Positions 1-8,436 of a stretch of 64,000 nt of DNA are shown here, in pieces. Source of the stretch: Azorhizobium oxalatiphilum (GTDB lineage Bacteria > Pseudomonadota > Alphaproteobacteria > Rhizobiales > Xanthobacteraceae); the NCBI RefSeq assembly GCF_014635325.1, contig NZ_BMCT01000007.1, positions 186,001-250,000 on the forward strand, written 5' to 3'. The notes under the pieces are model-generated. The model saw only the letters and a list, made by a program, of their open reading frames with translations, searched no databases and was not told the DNA's origin. The stretch's first letter is position 1, and every line of letters begins with the position of its first letter. Position numbers and translations under genes: made by a program.

Positions 1-1
1 T

Positions 2-505
2 CTCGCCGCCTGCTTCAAGACGGGGGAGGGGGCGTCCTTCGAATGTACCGCCGAGGAGGGCGCCAAGGCCTTCCTGCATCGCTTCGCCGTGGCGGGTGCG
101 GCCGGGCGCTACAGCGCCGTGTATGAGGGCAAGGTGGGTGGCATTCTGGCGCTGGACATCGCGTTGCGCCGGAACGAGCGCGCATGGTTCGAGCATCTGC
201 CCGCCGAGATGGATGCCAAGATCCATAAGAAGCTGTTCTACGGCCACTTCCTCTGCCACGTCCTGCATCAGGATTACATCGTGAATGCAGGCGTGGATCC
301 CATCGCTCTCGAGCACGAGATGTGGGACATCCTCGACACGCGCGGCGCGGAATATCCGGCCGAGCACAATGTGGGCCATCTCTACAGGGCGAAGCCGGCT
401 CTGCTCTCCCACTACCGCGCACTGGACCCTTGCAACTGCATGAACCCCGGCATTGGCGGCGGGCCGAAGCAGCGCGATGGCTGGAAGGCCGAAGCGGTGG
501 TCTGA
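2..505 (+). CDS. dld: D-lactate dehydrogenase (quinone), C-terminal part, truncated by the window edge
   Basis: This is the last 167 codons of a gene that begins before the window. The motifs HVLHQDYIV, LEHEMWDILD and RGAEYPAEHNVGHLY match the C-terminal membrane-binding/cap region of the FAD-dependent respiratory D-lactate dehydrogenase Dld, which oxidises D-lactate to pyruvate and feeds electrons to quinone at the inner membrane. The FAD-binding part lies outside the window. The frame is open from base 2, so any internal GTG (for example at 89) is not the start. The gene ends with the family's usual NPGIGG-like tail. No U-rich terminator follows. The family assignment rests on C-terminal motifs only. 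Confidence 0.88.
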   Translation, partial: LAACFKTGEGASFECTAEEGAKAFLHRFAVAGAAGRYSAVYEGKVGGILALDIALRRNERAWFEHLPAEMDAKIHKKLFYGHFLCHVLHQDYIVNAGVDPIALEHEMWDILDTRGAEYPAEHNVGHLYRAKPALLSHYRALDPCNCMNPGIGGGPKQRDGWKAEAVV

Positions 506-701
506 GGCCGGTTGTTCGGGAGTGCCCCCATGGTGGGGCGGCTCCCGGGCGGCTCTCTTTTGCCCTTTGAAGACCCATGCGCAGCCTCAACCGAGGCAGG
601 GATCGGCGTGGGCGCAAGCTTGCTCCGTCCGGGACGGTGCTTTTCTCTTGGTAATGCCCTACCAAGCTTTATCGGCTTGCCCAAACTGAGGCTCGATACT
701 C
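506..701. other. Intergenic sequence without recognised gene
   Basis: I see no plausible gene here. A short GCCCC/GGGGC hairpin at 524-539 follows the dld stop but has no U-run, so it is only a weak transcript end. The stretch leads into an insertion-sequence remnant and probably marks the start of a disturbed region. Confidence 0.5.
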
Positions 702-836
702 AGGCAGCGGCACAAGGCCGAGAACCTGTTCGCCAAGCTCAAGGACTGGCGCCGCATCGCCATCCGCTACGACCGCTGCGCCCATACCTTCTTGTCAGCC
801 ATACGCATCGCCGCTGCCGTCATTTTCTGGCTCTGA
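702..836 (+). pseudogene. IS5-family transposase, C-terminal remnant
   Basis: From about base 702 to the TGA at 836 the frame reads RHKAENLFAKLKDWRRIAIR, followed by YDRCAHTFLSAI and ending in VIFWL. This is the typical C-terminus of the second reading frame of IS5-family (IS427/IS1031-like) DDE transposases, including the region after the catalytic glutamate. The upstream catalytic part is missing, so the element is a dead fragment. The bases just after the stop (837-860) could hold the old terminal inverted repeat, but I cannot define it. The fragment indicates past mobile-element activity in this gene-poor stretch. Confidence 0.75.
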
Positions 837-1303
837 TTAAAAAGTCCTGAGCCTGATTCAGTTGTATTGAGCGCTTTCTCAACTGCACTAGGAGCGCCCG
901 GCATCGCCACGCGATATCTCCGCGCGTGGGGATCCTGCCAGCTTCGCGACGCTGGAACCATGGCGTCTCCCGTTACACGATCGTCAGGATTATGACAATA
1001 AAGACAACAATTGTTGCGCGGGCGGGGGCGAACGTTATTGGCGGCGAACTGGATATCCGCATCTAACTGGGTCCTCAAGGGGGCGCAGCAGATCGAGCCG
1101 TTCACGGGCGATAGTGCGAGACCTTCAAGGCGGGGCATCGGGGGGAGGGCAAGCTGCCGCTGCGACAATTAGGAGCAGTGACACCCACTCCGTTTCGATG
1201 GATGGCTCCTCGATGGATGGCTATATATTGATCAACACTCATTAGTTGCCATCGCTAATAAGCCGGGTATCGAATTTCTTTATTCCGAACATGAGGTTAA
1301 AGG
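837..1303. other. Gene-poor AT-richer region after the IS remnant
   Basis: No convincing coding frame is present on either strand. Base composition is visibly more AT-rich than in the housekeeping part of the window, especially from about 960 to 1010 and 1200 to 1300, which fits decayed horizontally acquired DNA. Confidence 0.5.
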
Positions 1304-1552
1304 ATGCCACTACTCCAGATTGATGGCGACCAAATTGCCGTCATATCGGCGGACCTCGCCGCTCGCTTGCGGGCAGCGCTCGATATTCCCCATGCCCGGG
1401 TCGTAGACTTCGATGTCGGCGAAAAGCAATCGATCAGTACCCCCATCAGTACACCACAGATGACAGTCATGACGGCGAGTTACACGCGTGCGACGGTGAA
1501 TTTATTGATCGAACTATCAACAGGTGTCACGATGTTTGAAACCTTGGAGTGA
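1304..1552 (+). CDS. Small hypothetical protein (82 aa)
   Basis: The frame begins at an ATG with a GAGG-containing sequence about seven bases upstream and encodes 82 residues. I do not recognise the family. The protein is acidic, has no signal peptide and no membrane segment, and contains a short direct repeat (STPISTP) in the middle. It stands alone in an AT-richer stretch between an IS5 remnant and a glycosyltransferase gene, with no operon partner. It may be a real accessory gene or a chance frame; codon use is less GC-biased than in neighbouring housekeeping genes. Confidence 0.4.
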   Translation: MPLLQIDGDQIAVISADLAARLRAALDIPHARVVDFDVGEKQSISTPISTPQMTVMTASYTRATVNLLIELSTGVTMFETLE

Positions 1553-2048
1553 TATAATTTAAAGCTTCAGGTGACGCCGCTATCGTTGCAGTAACTGCAA
1601 GTTTAGATCAAAAAGTCAGATATTTCTCTAGATGCCGCCCGTCCATTGCTGTGTGATTCGATATCGTATCTGCATCGAGATCGACGTGCGCCGTCATTAA
1701 ACTTGCCATTTCATAAGCTCATGTTCTCTCGGTCTTAAAGTAGCGATGTTGCCAGGGACTGCGCGTCGCCGTGCCGCCCCTGCGGGGAGGGTGTCACACA
1801 TATAATGAAGCCGACTGCAGTTCGAGATGACTACGCGCTTATCAAATTCGGGCAGGCATACAGACCGACGCCGCTGGGTTCTGATGCCTTGGGGTGGGTA
1901 TTAAGCATCTGATAATTAAGAGGAAAGCGAATGGCCAGCGCACGTGCCGGACGCCATTTGCCAAGATCGGTAGGGCCGGATGCCCTGTGGGATGGAGGCG
2001 CTTTAACGACGCGCCGCCGGCTAAACATTTCGTTTGGGGGAGCGAGCT
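1553..2048. other. Intergenic region upstream of the glycosyltransferase gene
   Basis: There is no credible gene in this stretch. It is AT-richer up to about 1740 and presumably contains the promoter of the large gene that follows. No terminator or repeat of the window's repeat families is seen. Confidence 0.5.
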
Positions 2049-5000
2049 GTGAGCAAGGTTGAGAGCGATGCCGGGACGACACCGCGCGTCCTTGTGGTGA
2101 CGGGCTACTACAAGGAAGATCCGACTCTTATTAAGCGGACGATCCGCTCCGTCGCCACACAGACTGCGAAGCGGAACAAGGTGGTCGTGGACCACATGCT
2201 CGTGGCCGACGGTTTTCCCCAAGACTGGATCGACGGAGAGGCGGTACGGCACGTCCGGCTGGACCGCGCGCATGCAGACTATGGCAACACCCCCCGCGGG
2301 GTTGGAACACTGCTCGGTATCGTCGAGAATTACGATGCCATCTGCTACTGCGACGCCGACAACTGGTTCGAGCCGCAGCACATCGAAGCGTGCCTCGCGC
2401 TGGCCGCCAAGCATGGCAGCAGCATTGATTATGTGGTCGCGCGTAGGACTATGCGCCGCCCCGACGAGAGCGTGTTGCCGATCGCCGAAGAGTCTATTGA
2501 GCATCACGTCGATACCAATTGCTACTTCTTCCTCCCTGCCTCTTATCCCTGGCTTCACCGCTTCGCATCCGTTCCCAATGCCGTATCGTCCGTCGGCGAC
2601 CGGCTGTTCTATGCCGCGCTCAAAGCTGCCAAACTCAAAATGGCGGTCGTCCAGCAGCCGACTGTCGCCTATCTCTGCTTGTGGGAGTCGCTCTACCGGG
2701 CTGTCGGCGAGACCCCGCCGGTAGGGGCCAAACCCAATGTGGATTCCTCGGTCGTCAGGAGATGGCTCACGACCCTCAGCGAACGTGAGCGCACCATCGT
2801 CTGGCGGCTGGCCGGCCTAGCCACTTCGCGTCCGCAAGTCACGGCGGAACCCGCATCGTTGCAGCCGAAGCCGACGCGGGTGCTCGTCGTCACAGCCTAC
2901 TACAAGGAAGGCCGCGCGATGCTCGAGGCCTGCATCGCCTCGGTGGCAGCGCAGACTGCGGCAGCAAAGGGCATCGCCACCATCGGCCACATGCTGGTTG
3001 CCGACGGCTTCCCGCAGGACTGGATCGACGGGACCAACCTGCGCCACGTAAAGCTCGACCGATCGCACGACGACTACGGAAATTCTCCGCGCGGCGTCGG
3101 TGCCCTGCTTGCCGTCTCCGAAGACTGGGACGCGCTCTGCTTTCTCGATGCCGACAATCGGTATCAACCCGAGCATGTGGAAAAGTGCCTTGCACGGGCG
3201 CAGGAAATCGGGCCGGACTGCGACTGGCTGATGGCATCGCGCTCCTATCGCCGACCCGATTGGTCGGTGATGCCAATCAATGCCGGCCCGCAAGACGTCG
3301 ACACCAATTGCTTCTTCTTCCTGCGCGGCTCCTTCCATTTGCTGCACCACTTCGCCGCCCAGCCGCGCAGATTGGCGGCGGTCGGCGACCAGATCTTCCA
3401 TCGCGTGCTGTCGATGGCGAACCTCGTCACTGGCCGCTTGAATGAGCGGACGGTGGATTATCTCTGCATGTGGGCCAATACTTATCAGGTGGTAGGAGAA
3501 ACCCCGCCACCAGGCGCCCGACAGCTACCCGACCAGGACGCGATCAAGGCCTGGCTCTTGGAGCAGCCGCCGGCGCGCCGCCTCAACATCATGCGCCTGG
3601 TTGGCCTTGCCGACAGCGAGCGGCGCGATACGCTCACGCCATCGGCGCCAGCCTCGCAGCCTGCGCCTATCAGGGCGTCAGCGGAAACTTCAGTGCAGGC
3701 GAAGGTCGAAGCCCGCGTCGACGCGGGGGGCTCCGATGGGCGGTCCTATCTGATCGGCGCCCCCGCGAAATCGCCGTCACTTGCCATGCGGCGCTCGAAC
3801 GCTGCGGCTGGCACGGCGGAGACGCGGAGCCATCCACTCCGCACGCCGGCCGGGGCCACGCCCGTGGCCGCTGACGGCCGGACCTATCTGATCGGCGCCA
3901 CCGGCGAAACCTCCGCATCTGCTGCCGCTTTTCCGTCGGTGGCGGGACAACCCGCCCTCTCGCCCGATCTGATCGATGCCCCCGATGAGATCGAGACGCC
4001 AGCCGTCTTGCCGGCCGATGCTGACAAGCCGCATGTGCGCACCTTCGATGTGTTCGATACGTTGATCGCGCGGCGGTGCATCGAGCCGTCGATCGTCTTC
4101 GATATGGTCGCTGCGCGCATCGATATGCCTGGCTTCACGAGCGCGCGAAAGGGGGCCGAGGCAACCGTCGCCCGAAGCGCCTACACCATCGACACCATCT
4201 ACGATGAACTCGCGAAGGTTCTTGAGCTCGACGCCGCGCGCGCCCAGGAAATCAAGGCGATCGAGATCGAGATCGAGATCGATCAGGTCCTGCCGATCGC
4301 GGAGAATATCGCACAGATCCACCATGGCGATGTTTTGATCTCCGATATGTATCTGGGTTCGGACACCATTAAGCGGCTGCTCGACAAAGCCGGCGTGGAT
4401 CAGAAGGTCAGCCTGGTCGTGACCAGCGACGGCAAGAGATCCGGCATGATCTGGCCGCATGCGAGCGACACCTTGCGGATCCGCGAGCATCTTGGCGACA
4501 ACACGCGTTCCGACGTGCTGGTCCCCACATCCTTCAACATCACCAGCCGTCACACCTCGATCTCAGAACCGACCACGGTTGAGAACGTCCTCAAGTCGAT
4601 CGGCCTGCGGCCGCTCGCCGAACTGTGCCGCGAGATCCGCCTCTCGACCTGGTCGGCCGATGCCCAGACGCGCAAGCTCCAGCTGGTGCAGGCAAGCCTG
4701 AACTTCCCCATTCTATTGTTGTCGAGCGTCGCTTTGCTGCGGCTTGGCGAGCAGCTCGGAAAGCGCTCCGTGCTCTTCTCCAGCCGCGATTGCGACATGT
4801 GGCGCCCCCTGTTCGACGACATGGCGCAATTGGGCGGCATGCAGCGCTCGTCCACCTATTTCTACACCAGCCGCGTGGCCAGGACGCAGGCCTCGCCGAG
4901 CTATCTGCGCTACGCAAGCGAGCTCATCACCGACGACACCATTGTGGTCGATCTCTGCGGCTCCGGCTGGTCGCTCGCCCATCTGGCGCAGAAGCTCGAC

Positions 5001-5465
5001 CGCGAAGACATGCCCGTTTTTCTGTTGCATCAACTGGCGCCGGTGGTCGGCTATGAGCGCAAGGCTCCGTCCCCGAAGACCTGCGTGGTGCACAATGTCG
5101 TCCCCCCCAGCGTCGGGGGCCTCGATTGCTCGACCATCGAAATGTCCAACTACACCGACCACGGCATGGTGGTCGATGTGCGCTACCTCCTGGATTTTCC
5201 GGTTCCCGTGTTCGCGGAGGATGCGCGCGACGAAGAGACCCTCGCCCGCGTGCGGGCGCAGCACGAGTGCTTCCGGATTGCCCGGAAGCTGCTTGGGAAA
5301 CACGATTTGCGCGGCATTTTCGATCTGGATCATGAATCCATCAGCACGGTCTGCACCTCGCTCTACCAAGTGCTGTCGCGTCAAAGCGTGCTGCGGGAAG
5401 CTTTTGGCGCCAGCCACACCCTGGAGGACCAGTCGGTTCTCCAGCGGATCGGCTGCTCCTACTGA
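2049..5465 (+). CDS. Fused double glycosyltransferase-like / HAD-like protein (1138 aa)
   Basis: The protein has two tandem GT-A-like domains (about residues 10-270 and 275-535). Both open with RVLVVT-YYKE, share the identical segment HMLVADGFPQDWIDG and carry a DAD metal/nucleotide-sugar motif at 102-104 and 367-369. A low-complexity linker (about 536-660) holds two copies of a DGR-YLIGA motif. A HAD-like domain starts with FDVFDTLIARR (about 666) and includes ISDMYLGS and VVTSDGK. A C-terminal part (about 850-1138) is unassigned. The role is probably synthesis or modification of surface polysaccharide. The GTG at 2049 is preferred over the TTG at 2034 because GGGGGAG precedes it at good spacing. 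The methyltransferase gene follows after 23 bases. The substrate is unknown. Confidence 0.72.
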   Translation: MSKVESDAGTTPRVLVVTGYYKEDPTLIKRTIRSVATQTAKRNKVVVDHMLVADGFPQDWIDGEAVRHVRLDRAHADYGNTPRGVGTLLGIVENYDAICYCDADNWFEPQHIEACLALAAKHGSSIDYVVARRTMRRPDESVLPIAEESIEHHVDTNCYFFLPASYPWLHRFASVPNAVSSVGDRLFYAALKAAKLKMAVVQQPTVAYLCLWESLYRAVGETPPVGAKPNVDSSVVRRWLTTLSERERTIVWRLAGLATSRPQVTAEPASLQPKPTRVLVVTAYYKEGRAMLEACIASVAAQTAAAKGIATIGHMLVADGFPQDWIDGTNLRHVKLDRSHDDYGNSPRGVGALLAVSEDWDALCFLDADNRYQPEHVEKCLARAQEIGPDCDWLMASRSYRRPDWSVMPINAGPQDVDTNCFFFLRGSFHLLHHFAAQPRRLAAVGDQIFHRVLSMANLVTGRLNERTVDYLCMWANTYQVVGETPPPGARQLPDQDAIKAWLLEQPPARRLNIMRLVGLADSERRDTLTPSAPASQPAPIRASAETSVQAKVEARVDAGGSDGRSYLIGAPAKSPSLAMRRSNAAAGTAETRSHPLRTPAGATPVAADGRTYLIGATGETSASAAAFPSVAGQPALSPDLIDAPDEIETPAVLPADADKPHVRTFDVFDTLIARRCIEPSIVFDMVAARIDMPGFTSARKGAEATVARSAYTIDTIYDELAKVLELDAARAQEIKAIEIEIEIDQVLPIAENIAQIHHGDVLISDMYLGSDTIKRLLDKAGVDQKVSLVVTSDGKRSGMIWPHASDTLRIREHLGDNTRSDVLVPTSFNITSRHTSISEPTTVENVLKSIGLRPLAELCREIRLSTWSADAQTRKLQLVQASLNFPILLLSSVALLRLGEQLGKRSVLFSSRDCDMWRPLFDDMAQLGGMQRSSTYFYTSRVARTQASPSYLRYASELITDDTIVVDLCGSGWSLAHLAQKLDREDMPVFLLHQLAPVVGYERKAPSPKTCVVHNVVPPSVGGLDCSTIEMSNYTDHGMVVDVRYLLDFPVPVFAEDARDEETLARVRAQHECFRIARKLLGKHDLRGIFDLDHESISTVCTSLYQVLSRQSVLREAFGASHTLEDQSVLQRIGCSY
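4258..4284 (+). repeat. Hexanucleotide microsatellite inside the glycosyltransferase gene
   Basis: ATCGAG is repeated about three times in tandem with partial flanks. It encodes an alternating Ile-Glu run (IEIEIEID) in the HAD-like domain. The unit is six bases, so copy-number change would keep the frame and only vary the length. Confidence 0.6.
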
Positions 5466-5488
5466 CCTCATTCAGGGATAAACGGGCC

Positions 5489-6184
5489 ATGGTTGACCTT
5501 GTTGAACTCGCAGACCACTACAAGACCGACAAGGGGTCGCGCGAAGGTCACGCTCACAACTACACGACGCTCTACTCCTTCCTGTTCGAGCAGTTCCGGA
5601 ACGAGGAGTTCACCATGCTCGAAATCGGGCTTGAGCGCGGCGGCGTGGAAGCTGGCGCGTCGGTGGATCGCCGCGGCTCCGACGTCCCCTCCATCCGCAC
5701 CTGGCTGGACTACTTTCCGAAGGCGAGCATCCACGGCTTCGACCTCTCCAACTTCAGCCACATCAAGCTCGACCGGTTCCAGTTCCATCGCGGAGATCTC
5801 GGCAGCGTTGCCGACCTCGATCGGCTTGCGGCGACGCTCCCGCAGCTCAAGCTCGCGATCGACGACGGCTCTCACGCGTCCTTTCACCAACAGCTCGCGT
5901 TCCTTAAGCTGTTCGACAAGGTGCAGCCCGGTGGCTTCTATGTGATCGAGGACTTTCACTGGCAGCCGCCGTTCGAGAACGCGCTTCCGCCCTGCCGCAA
6001 GACTGCAGAAGTGTTCGAAATTTTCCTGCGGACCGGGGTCTTCGACATACCCTTCGCCCATCCGGATTATCTCGCGGCCATCGCGGCACAGATCCAGAAT
6101 GTCTTTGTTCATCGGAGCAACAAGGGCGGCGTGAATGACTGGCATTTCAAGATGGTCGCACTGCAAAAGCGGCTCGAGGTCTAG
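5489..6184 (+). CDS. SAM-dependent class I methyltransferase (231 aa)
   Basis: The start region (LADHYKTDKG, then a MLEIG glycine-rich SAM motif near residue 43) and the later motifs HGFDLSN, LAIDDGSH and GGFYVIEDFHW match the macrolide/sugar O-methyltransferase group (demethylmacrocin OMT/MycE-like, PF13578-type). These enzymes transfer a methyl group from SAM to a sugar hydroxyl. The gene lies 23 bases after the glycosyltransferase gene and is probably co-transcribed, which suggests that it methylates a glycan made by that protein. Length is usual for the single-domain family. The acceptor is unknown. Confidence 0.75.
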   Translation: MVDLVELADHYKTDKGSREGHAHNYTTLYSFLFEQFRNEEFTMLEIGLERGGVEAGASVDRRGSDVPSIRTWLDYFPKASIHGFDLSNFSHIKLDRFQFHRGDLGSVADLDRLAATLPQLKLAIDDGSHASFHQQLAFLKLFDKVQPGGFYVIEDFHWQPPFENALPPCRKTAEVFEIFLRTGVFDIPFAHPDYLAAIAAQIQNVFVHRSNKGGVNDWHFKMVALQKRLEV

Positions 6185-6597
6185 GGTCAGAATGCAGGTT
6201 GGAGGCCGAGCCGGACAACCCGCACAGCTGGCGCTGTGAAGATTCTTCTTGGCGCCCGCTGTATTGGATATGCGAACAGGCTTCAGTCGCCGACGATTGC
6301 ACGCCAGCTTGAGACGCATCGCGTTCGCGTCTGGCTTGAACGTCTCAACGGCAAGCCAGATCGCCCTCGTGCATTTTTTGTCGGCTAACCGATGGCAGCA
6401 GGGATTGGACGCGGCTTGAACTGCCGCCGCGTTCGTTTAGCCGCGATGATAAATCGAGGGCCCAATCGCCGGATCGCCGTTTACTGGAAACGGTCGCGTC
6501 GGACGAGACGTCTCGGTGGGCGCGCTGGGGCTACTGCTGGGGCTGCATCAGCCGCCTTCAGAAAAAACAACCACCACAATCATTTAAGGGGTTGGAA
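6185..6597. other. Intergenic region between methyltransferase and tRNA-Ser
   Basis: No gene is supported. On the minus strand the bases just after the tRNA contain a run of six T (about 6563-6568), which could end the tRNA transcript, although no clear hairpin precedes it. The region lies where integrated elements often abut a tRNA-Ser gene, but I found no integrase and no repeated tRNA 3' end. Confidence 0.45.
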
Positions 6598-6687
6598 TGG
6601 CGGAGAGGGGGAGATTCGAACTCCCGATACGGTTGCCCGTATGCCGCATTTCGAGTGCGGTGCATTCGACCACTCTGCCACCTCTCC
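6598..6687 (-). tRNA. tRNA-Ser (anticodon CGA)
   Basis: Read on the minus strand, the 90-base sequence starts GGAGAGGTGGCAGAGTGG and has a seven-base acceptor stem GGAGAGG/CCTCTCC (6681-6687 with 6602-6608). The anticodon loop reads ACTCGAAAT, giving anticodon CGA for UCG codons. It has the long variable arm of class II tRNAs, the T-loop GTTCGAATC and an encoded CCA at 6598-6600. All parts expected of a functional serine tRNA are present. Confidence 0.95.
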
Positions 6688-6877
6688 AGCCGAGGCACGA
6701 AACCCGAGGGCTCCGGCGTAGTCGGACGCGCTTCTAGCCGAGACCGCGGGGCGACACAAGAGAGGCTTGTGGGCAACGCAAGGTTCGGGCAATCCCGGTC
6801 GAGCGCCTGGATCCGAGGCGGCGTCGCCAACGGCCGTTGCGCGACGCCGCCCGACGGCTAAAAATCGTTGCTATGGC

Positions 6878-7333
6878 TCAATATTCCGGCGGAACGGGGC
6901 GCGCCTTGCGCTGGGCGTCGATGGCCACGAAGGTGAAGATGGCCTCCGTCACCTTCTGCGACTCGTCGCTCTCCCGCGCGCGGCGCCAGGCTTCCACCTC
7001 GATCCGCATGGAGGTGCGGCCCACATGGAGCAGGGTGCCGAACAGGCTCACCTCGTCGCCCACATAGACCGGCGAGAGGAACGTGATACCTTCAACGGCG
7101 ATGGTGGCGGCGCGGCCGCGAGCGCGGCGGGCGGCGATGTTGCCGGCCGCGAGGTCCATCTGCGACATGAGCCAGCCGCCGAAGATGTCGCCCGAGGGAT
7201 TGGTGTCGCTGGGCATGGCGATGGTGCGGATCACCGGCATGCCATCGGGCATCTGCCCATCGGGGGTCTTACCGTCGGTCGTCTTGCCGTCGGTCGTCTT
7301 GCCGTCGGTCGTCTTGGCGGAGGAGGGCGGCAT
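6878..7333 (-). CDS. Acyl-CoA thioesterase, YciA-like hotdog-fold protein
   Basis: The conserved core includes AMPSDTNPSGDIFGGWLMSQ followed by DLAAGNIAARRARG, typical of YciA/cytosolic acyl-CoA hydrolases; the Asn/Asp-x-x-Gly segment at the helix start forms the active site. These enzymes hydrolyse acyl-CoA to free acid and CoA. The start is uncertain. The ATG at 7333 has AAGGA about ten bases upstream and gives 151 residues. The frame stays open further upstream to 7528. With the chosen start, the first 30 residues are an odd low-complexity tract of (TDGK) repeats encoded by perfect 15-base repeats. The gene is divergent from rplU. Confidence 0.8.
   Translation of the reverse strand: MPPSSAKTTDGKTTDGKTTDGKTPDGQMPDGMPVIRTIAMPSDTNPSGDIFGGWLMSQMDLAAGNIAARRARGRAATIAVEGITFLSPVYVGDEVSLFGTLLHVGRTSMRIEVEAWRRARESDESQKVTEAIFTFVAIDAQRKARPVPPEY
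7272..7316. repeat. Three perfect 15-bp tandem repeats in the thioesterase gene
   Basis: The unit CCGTCGGTCGTCTTG occurs three times head to tail, with a degenerate fourth copy to the left. On the minus strand it encodes repeated TDGKT units at the N-terminus of the thioesterase. The 15-base unit keeps the frame, so copy number can vary without inactivating the gene. Confidence 0.85.
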
Positions 7334-7619
7334 GAGCGGGCGGTCCTTTGGGGGCGGCAGCGTTCTCCTGGGAGCGGCTGTCGCCTGAGGCGAAGCAGTG
7401 GGGCCGGTTTTGGGAACCGGTGTTGTCCTCATCGTCGATGCCAAAGGATGACGCGGCATGCAAGCGCGGTTATAGGAATTCCAAGCTTTCGCGCATTGAC
7501 AGGCGATGGCCCCGCGCGTAAAGAGCACCCTCCCGTGAACCCTATGGTCCGCGGGAATCCCTCACCGACCGGAAGAAGCCTGCCCTTCGAGGCGTGGCTG
7601 AACACGAAAGCGAGAACAG
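7334..7619. promoter_or_regulatory. Divergent intergenic region of thioesterase and rplU
   Basis: This region must hold the promoters of the leftward thioesterase gene and the rightward ribosomal protein operon. I cannot assign exact -35/-10 boxes. The frame of the thioesterase remains open through much of it, so an alternative upstream start is possible. Confidence 0.4.
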
Positions 7620-7994
7620 ATGTTCGCGGTCATTAAAACAGGCGGCAAGCAGTATCGCGTTGCCGCGGACGACGTCATCACCATCGAGAAGCTCGAGGCT
7701 GCGGCCGGCGAGACCGTGACCTTCCCCGTGCTGCTGCTGACCGGCGCTGCGACCCATGTGGGCGCCCCGGTGGTGGAAGGCGCGTCGGTCACCGGCGAGG
7801 TGGTCGAGCAGACCCGTGGCGAGAAGGTCATTGCCTTCAAGAAGCGCCGCCGTCAGAATTCCCGTCGCAAGCGCGGTCATCGTCAGGAACTGACGGTGGT
7901 GCGTATCACCGAGATTTCCGGGCTCAACGGCGAAGTGGCCAAGGCCACCGTCCGAGCCCCGCGCGCGGCCGCTCCGGCCGCTGCCGAAGCCTGA
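7620..7994 (+). CDS. rplU: 50S ribosomal protein L21
   Basis: The start [18 protein letters not shown], followed by [23 protein letters not shown] in two overlapping basic segments, is diagnostic of bacterial L21, which binds 23S rRNA in the large subunit. The protein has 124 residues with an Ala/Pro-rich tail after about residue 103, common in alphaproteobacteria. rpmA follows after 15 bases, the conserved rplU-rpmA order, so the two are one transcript. Confidence 0.98.
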   Translation: MFAVIKTGGKQYRVAADDVITIEKLEAAAGETVTFPVLLLTGAATHVGAPVVEGASVTGEVVEQTRGEKVIAFKKRRRQNSRRKRGHRQELTVVRITEISGLNGEVAKATVRAPRAAAPAAAEA

Positions 7995-8009
7995 TAGGAG
8001 TTAGGTTCC

Positions 8010-8279
8010 ATGGCTCATAAAAAAGCAGGCGGCTCCTCCCGCAACGGGCGCGACTCCGACGGTCGTCGCCTTGGCGTGAAGAAGTTCGGCGGCGAAGCCG
8101 TCATTCCCGGCAACATTATCGTGCGCCAGCGCGGCACGAAGTGGCATCCCGGCACCAACGTGGGCATGGGCAAGGACCATACCCTGTTCGCGCTCGTGGA
8201 CGGCAAAGTCGAATTCCGCACCAAATCCAACGACCGTACCTTCGTATCGGTCGTTCCCGCCCTTCAGGCGGCTGAATAA
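8010..8279 (+). CDS. rpmA: 50S ribosomal protein L27
   Basis: The sequence [16 protein letters not shown] at the N-terminus, followed by [11 protein letters not shown] and the central [15 protein letters not shown], identifies L27, whose N-terminus reaches the peptidyl-transferase centre. The length of 89 residues is normal and there is no cleavable N-terminal extension of the Firmicutes type. It is the second gene of the rplU-rpmA operon, preceded by a good GGAG site, and a strong terminator lies about 85 bases after the stop. Confidence 0.98.
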   Translation: MAHKKAGGSSRNGRDSDGRRLGVKKFGGEAVIPGNIIVRQRGTKWHPGTNVGMGKDHTLFALVDGKVEFRTKSNDRTFVSVVPALQAAE

Positions 8280-8362
8280 GCGGCGAGAATCCAAGGTGAT
8301 GGATCCCGCCGCGCTCGTCGAGCCGGTGGGAGCCTGACCAGGACATCTGGGCTTCCGAATTG

Positions 8363-8400
8363 ACCGGGGAGACGAGCGATCGTCTCCCCGGTTTTCGTTT
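8363..8400 (+). terminator. Rho-independent terminator of rplU-rpmA
   Basis: A perfect 13-base stem (8363-8375 with 8380-8392) with a GCGA tetraloop is followed by TTTTCGTTT. It closes the ribosomal protein operon. Confidence 0.92.
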
Positions 8401-8436
8401 GTCCGCAATGTCTTGTCTCACCTTCTGGAGCTTGCC

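Noticed and set aside
767-1168. A 133-codon minus-strand frame in the IS-remnant region
   Set aside because: It overlaps the plus-strand transposase remnant and shows no recognisable motif or ribosome site.
6392-6861. Small open frames overlapping the tRNA-Ser gene
   Set aside because: They are translations of tRNA sequence; the phrase read in one frame (GGDSNSRYGCPYAAFRVRC) is a known spurious product of tRNA-Ser genes.
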